64,000 nucleotides of DNA, from assembly GCA_028583415.1 (NCBI GenBank), contig CM053270.1, positions 66,275,022-66,339,021 of the forward strand. The letters are read 5' to 3'. Positions 54,691 to 64,000 of the stretch are shown piece by piece. The notes below the pieces were generated by a model, which ran no database searches, was not told where the DNA came from, and was given only the letters and a program-made list of their open reading frames with translations. Position 1 is the stretch's first letter, and each line of letters starts with the position of its first letter. A program made the translations under genes and the position numbers. This DNA is from Protea cynaroides (lineage: Eukaryota > Streptophyta > Magnoliopsida > Proteales > Proteaceae).

Positions 54691-56430
54691 CGTTAACAGT
54701 GACGACGCCTATTAAGAGGATGTGTGTTAATAAGAAAATAGTAATAATCCATCTTTGTCCAAGTACTTGGTGAAATGAGTTTCCTGATCATCATATGTTT
54801 TTGGTACTCACTAGTTTCGAAACGTTGCATCGGTCCTTGTGACCCAAATTTAAGGAACACGGTTGATTGGTGTGTCACTTTGATGTTTGGTAAAACTAAG
54901 AGGCAGTTCTATAGTTTGTTAAACCATTCTTTGACTGTTGGATCGAACCTTTGCAACCTTTGGAATTCAATCTGTTCAGTCATGATGTTTAATTCAGTGG
55001 GTCACTTTTGATGATGTTTGATTGCCATCTGCTAAGGATGTGCCTTTTTGGATCATTTCAATGAGTGACAACTCTTAACCCAAGGATTAATTGTGCCTAT
55101 TGGTCTTAGAGTGACAAATCTTGACCCAAGGCTTGATTGGGCACACCTGTGTCGGATTTGGTGATCTTAGCAAAAGCAAAATATATCCATTCGCCAAATG
55201 TCTCATAGAATGGTGTCATTTGAGATTTGTTGTCTTTATTTTCAATTGTATCGTCTTCTTTGTTAAGTGTGTTGAATTTGTAGTGAATTGGTTTTTCTTC
55301 TACAACAAAGAGAGTGACATTATTATGGCCCAGTTCTTTTAAACCTTTGAGGGGTGTGCTCATGGAGTGGGAAATTTCTTTTTTTTCCCCTCAAGAGTCT
55401 GTTTTGTTGATTTTATAATTATATATCTAATAAAAGAATTGGTTGGACGAGCTAGTTACCCCCAAACCCAAGGACGGTTTGAATAGATTAAAGAAATGGG
55501 GGTCCATTAATGGGTTTATTGATTGAAATTGTTTATGGATTTGGATCCAAGAAAGGTGTTTGGTTCGCCCTATATATTTATATATTCCGGTTATGTAGAT
55601 TTGGGTTAGCCTTGTGCTTGAACCGTCTTAAATGCCATTTGATACGTAGGTATCACTTTACATTTGGTTTTCCTTATGGACCATGGAGCATGTAATGCTG
55701 TGTTGATGTCTTAATTTAATAGCATGGGATATAATACTAGTTTTACATTGATACACATATGAGACTATTTATTTTATTTATTTATTTATTTTTTTGTCAA
55801 GACTTTATATGCACAAAATAGCATGTAGAATTGCTAGTAATAGTGTAGACAATTATAATATATGTCCGTGAGCATCATATTTTATTTTTTATGTCCAAGT
55901 TAGATTATAATTTATGTTAGCATGTTAAATGCTTGTTTTATGTATGTGGCTATACTTATATTTGTGGTTGGGTGTTAACATTGAGTAGATTTGGATAATT
56001 CCAAATAATTAAAAGTAATGCCTTGAGAAAAATTGATTAACCCAATCGGTTGTCTCATTTTAGACAAAAGTTTTTTGGCCGGATAAAAAACCGTTGGTTT
56101 ACATGCATGATTATTATGGCCATATATTGAAAAATGCTTTATATTCCAAATAGTGCTATTTGGACATGTTAATGATGTGTTTTATTTTGAAATTATATGC
56201 ATAGATATATTGACTAGTTCATTATTATATTATGGAAAGTATATGAAATTGTAGACATGACACTAGTATATCTCTTAAGAGAAAAGAATATTTTTCCCAA
56301 AAAGGAAGGAATATTTTACCTAAAAGAGAGAGAGAGAGAGAGGGGGAGGGGGACAGATATCCACTTGGGGATTCACAAGTTTCCAAAATAAGAAAAAGAA
56401 AAGATTTTGCCTGTTCGGACCTGGTTTTTT
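54691..56430. other. intergenic DNA, no recognised gene
   Basis: AT-rich, short frames only. (TTTA)n at about 55773-55792 and (GA)n followed by G-rich sequence at 56325-56351. Confidence 0.5.
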
Positions 56431-56439
56431 CAAGTCCTA

Positions 56440-56543
56440 CGGTTCATTAAGTTGGTGATTCAACTGTTGAAGTTAATCTGCACAAATACTAATGTATTAA
56501 TATATGTGCACAGAGTAAACTCCAGCCATTGAATTACGCCTAA
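56440..56543 (+). mobile_element. partial copy of a small foldback family
   Basis: TTCAAGTCCTACGGTTC...GTTGAAGTTAATCTGC...CCAGCCATTGAATT aligns with the left arm and middle of 62043-62192. It is cut by the TIR element at 56544. Confidence 0.5.
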
Positions 56544-57566
56544 GGGCCCGTTTGATAAAACTTATGCTTCTGGATTCTATGGATTCTGGCTCCCAGGGGG
56601 CCATTTTGGAGTAGAAGTGCGTTTGATAAGTCCATTTAGATTCCAACTCCCACAGAGTGAATCGGATTCAGAATGACTCCAGAATCCAAAATTTTGGAAT
56701 CATAAATACTTGCTTCAAGCTGTTGGATCAACTTTTTAAGAGAAAAAAAAGAATCAACACTCACATGACTATCACTTGACCAGCACCACCACCACCACCA
56801 CAACCACCACCACCACCACCACCACCACCACCACCACCACCACCACCACCACCACCACCACCACCACCACCACCACCACCTCCGCCACCACCACCACCGC
56901 CGCCACCACCACCATCGCCGCCGCCACCACCACCACCACCACCACCACCACCACCACCACCACCACCACCACCACCACCGCCGCCGCCTCCACCACCACC
57001 ACCAACGCCACCGCCCACCACCCACCACCACCACCACCACCACCGCCACCACCACCGCCACCGCCACCTCTACCACCACCACCAACACCACCACCACCAC
57101 CACCGCCGCCGCCTCCACCACCACTACCACCACCACCGCCCACCACCCACCACCACCACCACCGTCGCCGCCACCTCTACCACCACCACCATCGCCGTCG
57201 CCTCCAGCACCACCACCAACACCACCGCCCTCCACCCACCACCACCACCACCATAACCACCACAACCACCACCACCACCACCACCACCACCAACCATCAC
57301 CACCACCACCACAACCACCACCGTTGCCGCCACCTTTACCACCACCACCACCGCCCACCACCACTACTACGATTGTTTTTCTAGACTTCGATTGGAGGGA
57401 TAGTGTGTTATCAAATATGTTTCTAATCCAAAGATGCTCTAAAATCTATTTCAGAATTACGTTATCAAACAAGTTTCTACTCCAAAATAATCCTAGAGTA
57501 GCTTGGAGTAGAATCCAAATTTGAACCAGAATCCAAAATCCAGAAGCAGAAGTTTTATCAAACGGG
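56544..57566. mobile_element. TIR element (hAT- or Harbinger-like, non-autonomous) filled by a CCA array
   Basis: Left end GGGCCCGTTTGATAAAACTT, then ATGCTTCTGGATTC; the right end is the reverse complement of CTCCCGTTTGATAAAACTTC, then TGCTTCTGGATT. Subterminal TTTTGGAGTAGAA and GTTTGATAA motifs are also inverted. No convincing target duplication is visible, so the superfamily is uncertain. The interior is the CCA microsatellite. Confidence 0.7.
56784..57367. repeat. (CCA/CAC)n array of about 580 bp
   Basis: Almost pure ACC/CCA triplets with CCG, CGC and short higher-order variants (for example CCGCCGCCGCCTCCACCACC at about 57105). Repetitive Pro/Thr/His or Gly/Val/Trp frames through it are low-complexity, not genes. 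Confidence 0.97.
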
Positions 57567-57567
57567 A

Positions 57568-57924
57568 GAAAGCATTGGATTGGAAATGGTCTATTTCCTT
57601 TGACCTTCCGCCATCTTCGCCTCCCAATTTCCTTCTTCATTCACTATCGTAACATCAAAAGAGATAACTAGAGCATTATTGGAGACTCCATTAATGTTAT
57701 TTTTTTTTGAAAGTAAACTATCGATGATGATAATACAGTTGCCTCTAAAGCATCATCAATCCAATTAAGTTGCAGCTTTCGAATTCAAACCAGAGATATC
57801 CAAATCAGTTCACATCAGAATCCATATCCAACCATTGATTAATTTACATCTCAAATTCCCCGTGACACAATTAGACATGCTGGGCATCAATTTTTATATA
57901 TTTTCTGGTCTCAAAAAATTTCTA
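57568..57924. other. no recognised feature
   Basis: AT-rich spacer between the TIR element and repeat A'. Confidence 0.5.
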
Positions 57925-58376
57925 CCAATTTTTATTTTTTAAAATAACCAATCCACCTTGGAACATATCGCTTGTAGAAGGGTGATGTGATAAATCCGGT
58001 TATTAAATTTTTTTAAAGAATGATCTGGATAATCAATGTATAAAAAATTTCAATTATTTATTTTGTCACGTGATCAATTTTGATTCGAATAGAAAATCTT
58101 AAAAAATAACATGTGTATATACCATCTTAACCCCCCATCCCCATAAAAAAAAAAGATTTGAATGTCCATCAGAGCTACAGCTAAAATTATCTAGGATAAC
58201 CATTAATAATATTATATAATTATAAAGAGAGTCAAAAATAGAAAACCCTTGACGTGAGTTTTATTACCATATATATAGCTGTAATATAAAAAGTATTTAA
58301 AATGCTACAACCTTTATGGTCTTCGCATTCCTCTTAACTAGAAGCTACATTTTTAATTCCGCAATTACTTTATAGA
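57925..58376 (-). repeat. repeat A', uninterrupted inverted copy of 750-2534
   Basis: Reverse complement of repeat A without the Pack-MULE. The single AAATTTCAA at 58045-58053 is the empty target site. Confidence 0.88.
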
Positions 58377-58440
58377 CACTCAACATTTTAAATTAGGTAA
58401 AACCTAATAAAATTAATTTTGCTGCTTTGTCCGTTATATA

Positions 58441-58870
58441 GTTTTTTTTTTTTTTGGGTAGAAAGATAAACCATTCATTAATTGAAAGAAGGATAGCCGA
58501 AGCTTGAGCCTTACATTGTTCAGCCAGCCAAGGAATGGAATTGGACCAAATAACCTTCCCCTTATAGGTTAATGCCCTCCTAGCATGGGATTGAGCAACA
58601 GTGTTTATCTGATCCTTTGAAACAAAAGAACAACTCACATAACCATTTGATGGAATTAAAGCTTTAAGGTCTTCCACTATAGATCATACATAGATATCAC
58701 CGATTTGAGAGACTGCAAAAAACATAGAAACTACTTCCAAGCAATCTGATTCCAGAAGAATGTTTGCAAAACCTGCCTACAATGTCGCCAAAACCCCTTC
58801 ACACAAAGCAAGAGCTTCTCCCACTGCTATTAGAGTAAAAAGGGAGGTGTTTCTGTAAATTCAGATATTG
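58441..58870 (-). pseudogene. 3' end of a plant LINE (RNase H-like RVT_3 domain) with poly-A
   Basis: The minus strand reads VGEALALCEGVLATL, stop, AGFANILLESDCLEVVSMFF, then IVEDLKALIPSNGYVSCSFV, SKDQINTVAQSHARRAL and WLAEQCKAQASAILLSINEW, ending with a 14-A run (58442-58455). This is the RNase H-like domain and tail of plant L1-type elements (ESDCLEVV..., NTVAQSHARRAL where .NxVAHxLARxAL is usual). Stops in frame; 5'-truncated. Confidence 0.75.
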
Positions 58871-60084
58871 GTTTCACTATTAGAACTTCAAATGGTAGCC
58901 GTTTTACAGGTTTTAGATTTGTCTTTTTAAGTTCATCTTTTTTTGGCCAAGTAGACATTGACAATTATAAAAAAAAAATGAAGATGAATTTGAGTAAAAC
59001 AATTATTTACAATTAAAAAATATATTTTCTTTAGGAGTTTGTACACGTGAGATTCTTTGCATCGGTCCATTATAAGGGGAAGGGTGTTGTGATATTTCAA
59101 ATGAACAATATGTTTATCAGATTTTATTGAATATTAGCAGTGCACGTGCACGTCATGTCGTCACATATGAAAAATTTTGCCTATATTATTATGCAAACTT
59201 AATTGTACTAGTCGTTATTTTCGATGGGCATCTATATATTTCAAGGTTTAAGTGCATGGACTTAGGGATTAGATCGGCAGTGGGTGTTTCTGATTTGATT
59301 TCAAGTCAGACCAGTCCAGATTGGATTAAGTTAGTTAAATCAGTTTACTATGAAATTTGATATGTGAATAGAAAACCATAAGATCCATTTAATTTACATT
59401 TTACTTTGTATCCAAATTCCTAACATTAAATAAACTTTACATTTAATAAATATTCATTCCTAAATATGGTAAGAAATTTTGATGATTTATAGAATCATGT
59501 TGTATAACTTGTATTAGAACTATAAAAGTTTTTTTTTTTTTTTGTTTAAAGTTTTCATTTCATTTTCCTTTCTATTAATTTTCCTTACAACCAAACTGAA
59601 CTATAGAAAATTTGGTCTTAAGAATATTTAAAAATACCATGAAAACTAATCAACAGCACATTGGATTAATTAAAGAGCAAGCATGAATTAATATCTATAA
59701 GCTCCAACAATATTAGTTTTTGTTCCTTCATAACAAGTTTCCTTCAAATTTACAAGTCAAGATGGAATAAATAATAGGTCAGCAACCAAACAGGGGGAAA
59801 TTTCCCCGCTTTAAAGCAATCGGAGAATTCATATTATGTCCACTTGCAACCTATAACGTTGACCCCTTCTTAATCTTATCTGAATTTTGTACAAATAAGG
59901 AATTTGCATATGTCACTGCTGCCACTGATCTGCCGTTTGATTTCTCTTTGATTCTTCGATGATCATACTCGAGCCCACATGTAACGATCCTAGTCATCTG
60001 ATTAAGGTAGTAGTGGATTAATTTTATGGGACTGTCAGTATCTAATTACATTCTGATTGGAGAATTGGGACCCATAATATTACT
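58871..60084. other. intergenic AT-rich DNA, no recognised gene
   Basis: No coding or RNA feature seen; poly-T at 59529-59541. Confidence 0.5.
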
Positions 60085-60165
60085 GATCCAAATCCTCTCC
60101 TCCAAGAGATTCTGGAGGAGAGGTGGCGTCCCTATTGGATAAACGATACTTGAGGCTTGGGTGAA
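60085..60165. mobile_element. single arm of the ATCCAAATCCTCTCC foldback family
   Basis: GATCCAAATCCTCTCCTCCA and GGAGAGGTGGCGTCCCTATT match one arm of 46065-46222. The second arm is reduced to a weak GGGTGAATCCAAACCCTC at about 60159-60176. Confidence 0.5.
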
Positions 60166-60468
60166 TCCAAACCCTCTATTCGAACCGACAAGCTAAGCCC
60201 ACAAAAATCTGATTTGTGTTTGGGGAAGGGAAGGGTAGCATATCATTGACTTGGCTTCAGTTTTTTTGACCTGACAAAATCATCATTGGTGGGCCCTCAT
60301 TATTGGCCCATCAGTTACGTAAATATCTCCGCATTTTCATATTATTGATGATGTGGACTTTGTGAGAGGGTGACAGCGTACCAGCTTCAAATTTATGCCT
60401 TAGGAATGGATTCTTGGAATCGGGGCCGGCGGCTCGGGAAACTCTTACACGTTTACTATCAAATTAAG

Positions 60469-60868
60469 AACGAAAAATTATATGTACTATTCCTGGACTA
60501 TGGATTAATTACACATACCATCCACTAGTTTTTTACCATTATACATGCCACCTCTAATTTCATAAACATATAACAAAAATGTCTATTTTGTCAACTCTGT
60601 TAAATCTAAATTTTAAAAGACAACATTCTACTTGTTGGGTTTACAAGGGAAACTATCATAGCAGTGTGGGAAATCTTCTCCCTTTTTGCAAATCAACTAA
60701 AACGGGATAAAGAGATGGAATTGACTAGGTTACTTGACCATTCATTAACGTAATGGACCTTATTGTTACACATTTTTAAAATTAGGGATTGTATGTGTTA
60801 TTGTTAGAAACTAATAGATGGTAAATGTAATTAGTCCATAGTCCAAGGATAGTACCTATAATTATCCC
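60469..60868. mobile_element. MITE with about 110-bp terminal inverted repeats
   Basis: Left TATGTACTATTCCTGGACTATGG pairs with right CCATAGTCCAAGGATAGTACCTA; similarity continues inward (TTAATTACACATACCATC and its counterpart). Target duplication is ambiguous (AATTAA near both ends). A second, truncated copy lies at 24097-24311. Confidence 0.8.
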
Positions 60869-62042
60869 AATTAAAAAAGATAAATTTAGTATTACACATT
60901 GTTCATATTCTCAATCGAGGTGGAAGTGGAATCAACATGGTTTTAATTATCAGTTTTGAATCCAGAGATCTTCGTTAGATACAGGATTCTTCTTTATTTT
61001 TTTAATCAAAGTCAGGAGTTAACATGCAATTGGAATCATACTCAATCTAACTCAGTATCGGATCAGTTTCGGCAACAACTATGCTTGACATATGGGGATT
61101 TTATTATTTTTTTTTATTTCCCCTCTTAATCCTGTGGTCCCATGTGGTTTTATGAAGATTATAACATCTCCTGATTGATGATTGGTTAAGTATAACATGA
61201 ATGATTTATCTCACAGAGGTGGCGTGGGAAACTTCACCCACAGTTCTCATCTTGAAGAAGAGATGTCAAAATAAACTTGAGACGAACCGAATCCCTAATA
61301 ATGATTGCCCAATGGAATTTCTAAGTATTTGCCACCTATTAACTAGACCAATGTCAATGACGAGGACCAATTGATCAAACATCGTGTTCAGCCTTTTAAA
61401 TATAACGCCACTAGGATTAAAAAATATTTAAAAATTTCAACATTTTCTACTGGGTAACCGTTGATTTCAAAAAAATATAAAATATACGATTGTGTATCTT
61501 CAATGCTTAACCGTTGGATAGGTATATTTGATTCTTGTGTGGTTATAGAATGGTTGAAGTGATGAACGTTGAAGACCACACAAACGTGTATAAAAACCAA
61601 CGATTATTTAAAATAATAAAAAAATAATAATAACAAAAGAGGGTATATCTTAGCATATGCTAATAATGATCCAGATTAAGTGATAGTATTAATAAGTTTC
61701 TATGGCTTTGTTGGCCAACTCCAACTCCAAACAGGCAAACAACCAAGACAGCTTGAAAGATTGGCGAATTCATAGATTCCAAACGCAGCTCTCTTTCCTT
61801 CTCTCTCAGACTAGCTCTGAGTGGAGCGGAGCCACCATCTATTTCAAACATAGTGAGCGCCCTCTTGTCAATATCAATTTACTTTTTTTGGTTTTTTGTT
61901 TTCTTTTTTCAGTTTTCCTTTTCGTCCTACTATTAGATCACCTATAAGCTTTTATACTATTTCAAAGTGCCGAGTAAGGTATTTTCAAAACACACAGCGA
62001 AGACAAGAGAGCCGAACAATTAACCTTTTAGGTTTCTGAGAA
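60869..62042. other. intergenic DNA, no recognised gene
   Basis: No recognised coding or RNA feature. Confidence 0.5.
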
Positions 62043-62192
62043 AAGATTCTCTCAAGTTCAACCGTCCCTTAAGTTATGATCCAGTGGTTGAAGTTTATTT
62101 CGTGCGTAAACTAATACATTGGCATGTATACTGGATTGATTCCAGCCACTCAACACAACTCGAGGGACAGTTGGACTTGAAAAGAGCCGAAT
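62043..62192. mobile_element. small foldback (MITE-like) element
   Basis: TCTCAAGTTCAACCGTCCCTTAAG pairs with CTCGAGGGACAGTTGGACTTGA about 110 bp away. The middle (GTTGAAGTTTATTTCG...CCAGCCACTCAA) matches 56470-56540. Confidence 0.65.
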
Positions 62193-62763
62193 CCTTCCTT
62201 TCCTCATACCGTTCAAACTACGGATGCATCATCCAATCTACAAAAGGATAACCCATTAATCATTGTCTTTTTCTTTCTTTGGTTTAAAAGAAACCATTTA
62301 TTACTTACCAGTAAGAGAACTTGTCTTGTAGCATGAAACCCTAGAACTACTCAATTTTATTGAGACCACTAGTATTTATTCCAACAGGATGATGGGATTT
62401 CATTTTGATAGTTAAAATTATGATAGGACTACTGATATATTCGATTTAGTTCAATAAGTTACTCTTTAAAATTTAGGATATAGGGTTTGTAAAATTTTGA
62501 TAATAATTGAAATTAGAAATTTTGATAGTTAATATTTTTATTCCTTAGAATTTTTTTATCATTTTTTATTTCTTTTATATTATTATGGAATGCTTTGCAT
62601 TTCTTAGTCATGGCATTCCACTACTCCCTTTTTTATTATAATATTTGCATGTCATCGTATTATTTCATTTTCATGGATGATGGATGAATTCATTTTTTTT
62701 AAGTTTTATAAAAAAAAATTATTGTTTTTTTATTTGTCTTTATCTTACGCTTTGCATCTCTGC
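62193..62763. other. AT-rich DNA, no recognised gene
   Basis: Nothing recognised before the third gap. Confidence 0.5.
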
Positions 62764-63263
62764 NNNNNNNNNNNNNNNNNNNNNNNNNNNNNNNNNNNNN
62801 NNNNNNNNNNNNNNNNNNNNNNNNNNNNNNNNNNNNNNNNNNNNNNNNNNNNNNNNNNNNNNNNNNNNNNNNNNNNNNNNNNNNNNNNNNNNNNNNNNNN
62901 NNNNNNNNNNNNNNNNNNNNNNNNNNNNNNNNNNNNNNNNNNNNNNNNNNNNNNNNNNNNNNNNNNNNNNNNNNNNNNNNNNNNNNNNNNNNNNNNNNNN
63001 NNNNNNNNNNNNNNNNNNNNNNNNNNNNNNNNNNNNNNNNNNNNNNNNNNNNNNNNNNNNNNNNNNNNNNNNNNNNNNNNNNNNNNNNNNNNNNNNNNNN
63101 NNNNNNNNNNNNNNNNNNNNNNNNNNNNNNNNNNNNNNNNNNNNNNNNNNNNNNNNNNNNNNNNNNNNNNNNNNNNNNNNNNNNNNNNNNNNNNNNNNNN
63201 NNNNNNNNNNNNNNNNNNNNNNNNNNNNNNNNNNNNNNNNNNNNNNNNNNNNNNNNNNNNNNN
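62764..63263. other. assembly gap (500 N)
   Basis: Placeholder gap; frames running through it are artefacts. Confidence 0.99.
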
Positions 63264-64000
63264 ATCTAACGGCTCCTCTTAACGATTTGGGTCTTTTTGA
63301 TAAGTGTTTGGGATTTTGAGTGGTAGTTGATGTTTTCAAAAATCTTGAATGGCAGATGATTTTTCTCAAAGTATTTGGATAGTACATGAAAAAATTAATA
63401 GACAAATAAGCAAAAGCAAATACGGTTTTCTTTTTTCTATTTTTTTATTTTATTTTTACAACGATCCTCTCCATCGATGTAGGAACCAAGGGCAATCCTT
63501 GTGAAATGAAACTCAAAGTTCATTATAACATTTTTCTCCATTTAAAAAAAATAATCATAAAACAAAAGGTTAAGGATCGTTGTCCGACTATGTCTAGCCA
63601 ATGTCAGTGTCCCAACCATTGGGGAAGATTGCACCAGGAATCTAACAAGGAAGGCATGGGAATTTGTTCCCAAGGATTTTTCCCTAAAACAAAACCATTT
63701 GAGGATTCAAATCAATGTTGCTTACTTTGAGGGATACCCAAAAAATAAAGCAAAGAAACCCTAACCTAAAGCACAAGAAACCAAACAACTTTTTAGAGCC
63801 CAGCAAAAGATCATTTTCTTTCCACACACAAAAGACAATAATCAATAATAAAAAGAAGACACCAATCAAAATAACACAAAACAGAGTGAAGTTGTTGCCT
63901 ACATGTTGTTTTGGTATCATTTTTTTTTGTTTATTTATTTTTTATTTTTTTTGACATATTTTTATTTTTATAAGTGTTTGGTATTATTTTTTATTGTTGT
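63264..64000. other. AT-rich DNA, no recognised gene
   Basis: Short frames only; no domain or RNA recognised. Confidence 0.5.

Noticed and set aside
56636..57384. Long Gly/Val/Trp-rich and Thr/Pro/His-rich reading frames
   Set aside because: They are the six-frame reading of the CCA microsatellite, with no domain and no coding signal.

Overview
The window is a repeat-rich, AT-rich stretch of flowering-plant nuclear DNA. The evidence is Ty3/gypsy retrotransposons of the Tekay/Del (chromodomain) and Tat lineages, a Pack-MULE carrying HMG-box and IQD gene fragments, a receptor-like-protein (RLP) gene remnant and a plant LINE tail. The sequence does not fix the species. No intact, confidently functional host gene is visible. 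Three runs of exactly 500 N (244-743, 23597-24096, 62764-63263) are scaffold gaps.

Layout. 744-2534 is a copy (A) of a roughly 450-bp repeat interrupted by a 1.3-kb Pack-MULE; an inverted, uninterrupted copy (A') lies at 57925-58376 and preserves the empty target site. From 2535 to about 42.1 kb the window is a nest of LTR elements resolved here by 5-bp target duplications. A minus-strand LTR (X, 2535-3412 and 22769-23596) is split by a 19.3-kb Tekay element, EL1 (3413-22763, CTGAT). The 3' LTR of EL1 is itself split by S1 (13262-15614, CGTAT) and solo LTR S2 (16773-21367, TGAAG/TGCAG), and S2 is split by solo LTR S3 (17650-19937, CAAAT). After the second gap, a Tat LTR (24312-24636 and 41681-~42100) is split by a second Tekay element, EL2 (24637-41680, CTTAT), whose 3' LTR carries a 4.7-kb TG...CA insertion (36887-41598, CCTAT). 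The Tat gag (about 42.2-44.05 kb) ends abruptly against the 5' part of an RLP gene on the minus strand (44204-45585). From 46 to 64 kb the DNA is mostly non-coding, with small foldback elements, a MITE, a TIR element stuffed with a 580-bp CCA array, and a LINE 3' end.

Main novelty candidates. (1) Every sufficiently complete Tekay-type LTR here, including the strongly diverged S1, holds a 134-nt segment just downstream of a splice-acceptor-like site. It is always the same length and encodes a similar peptide ending in H-x3-C-x-C-x2-C and a stop. (2) EL1 and EL2 both carry an antisense gene between the 5' LTR and gag, resembling the 'putative plant transposon protein' family. (3) Both carry a 69-nt GT-AG intron-like interruption between the gag zinc knuckle and the protease. 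(4) GGTCG-centred palindromic minisatellites occur in the LTRs and in the EL1 leader. EL1 and EL2 are degenerate (stops, frameshifts, a lost integrase Glu in EL2), so any present function would need intact relatives elsewhere in the genome.
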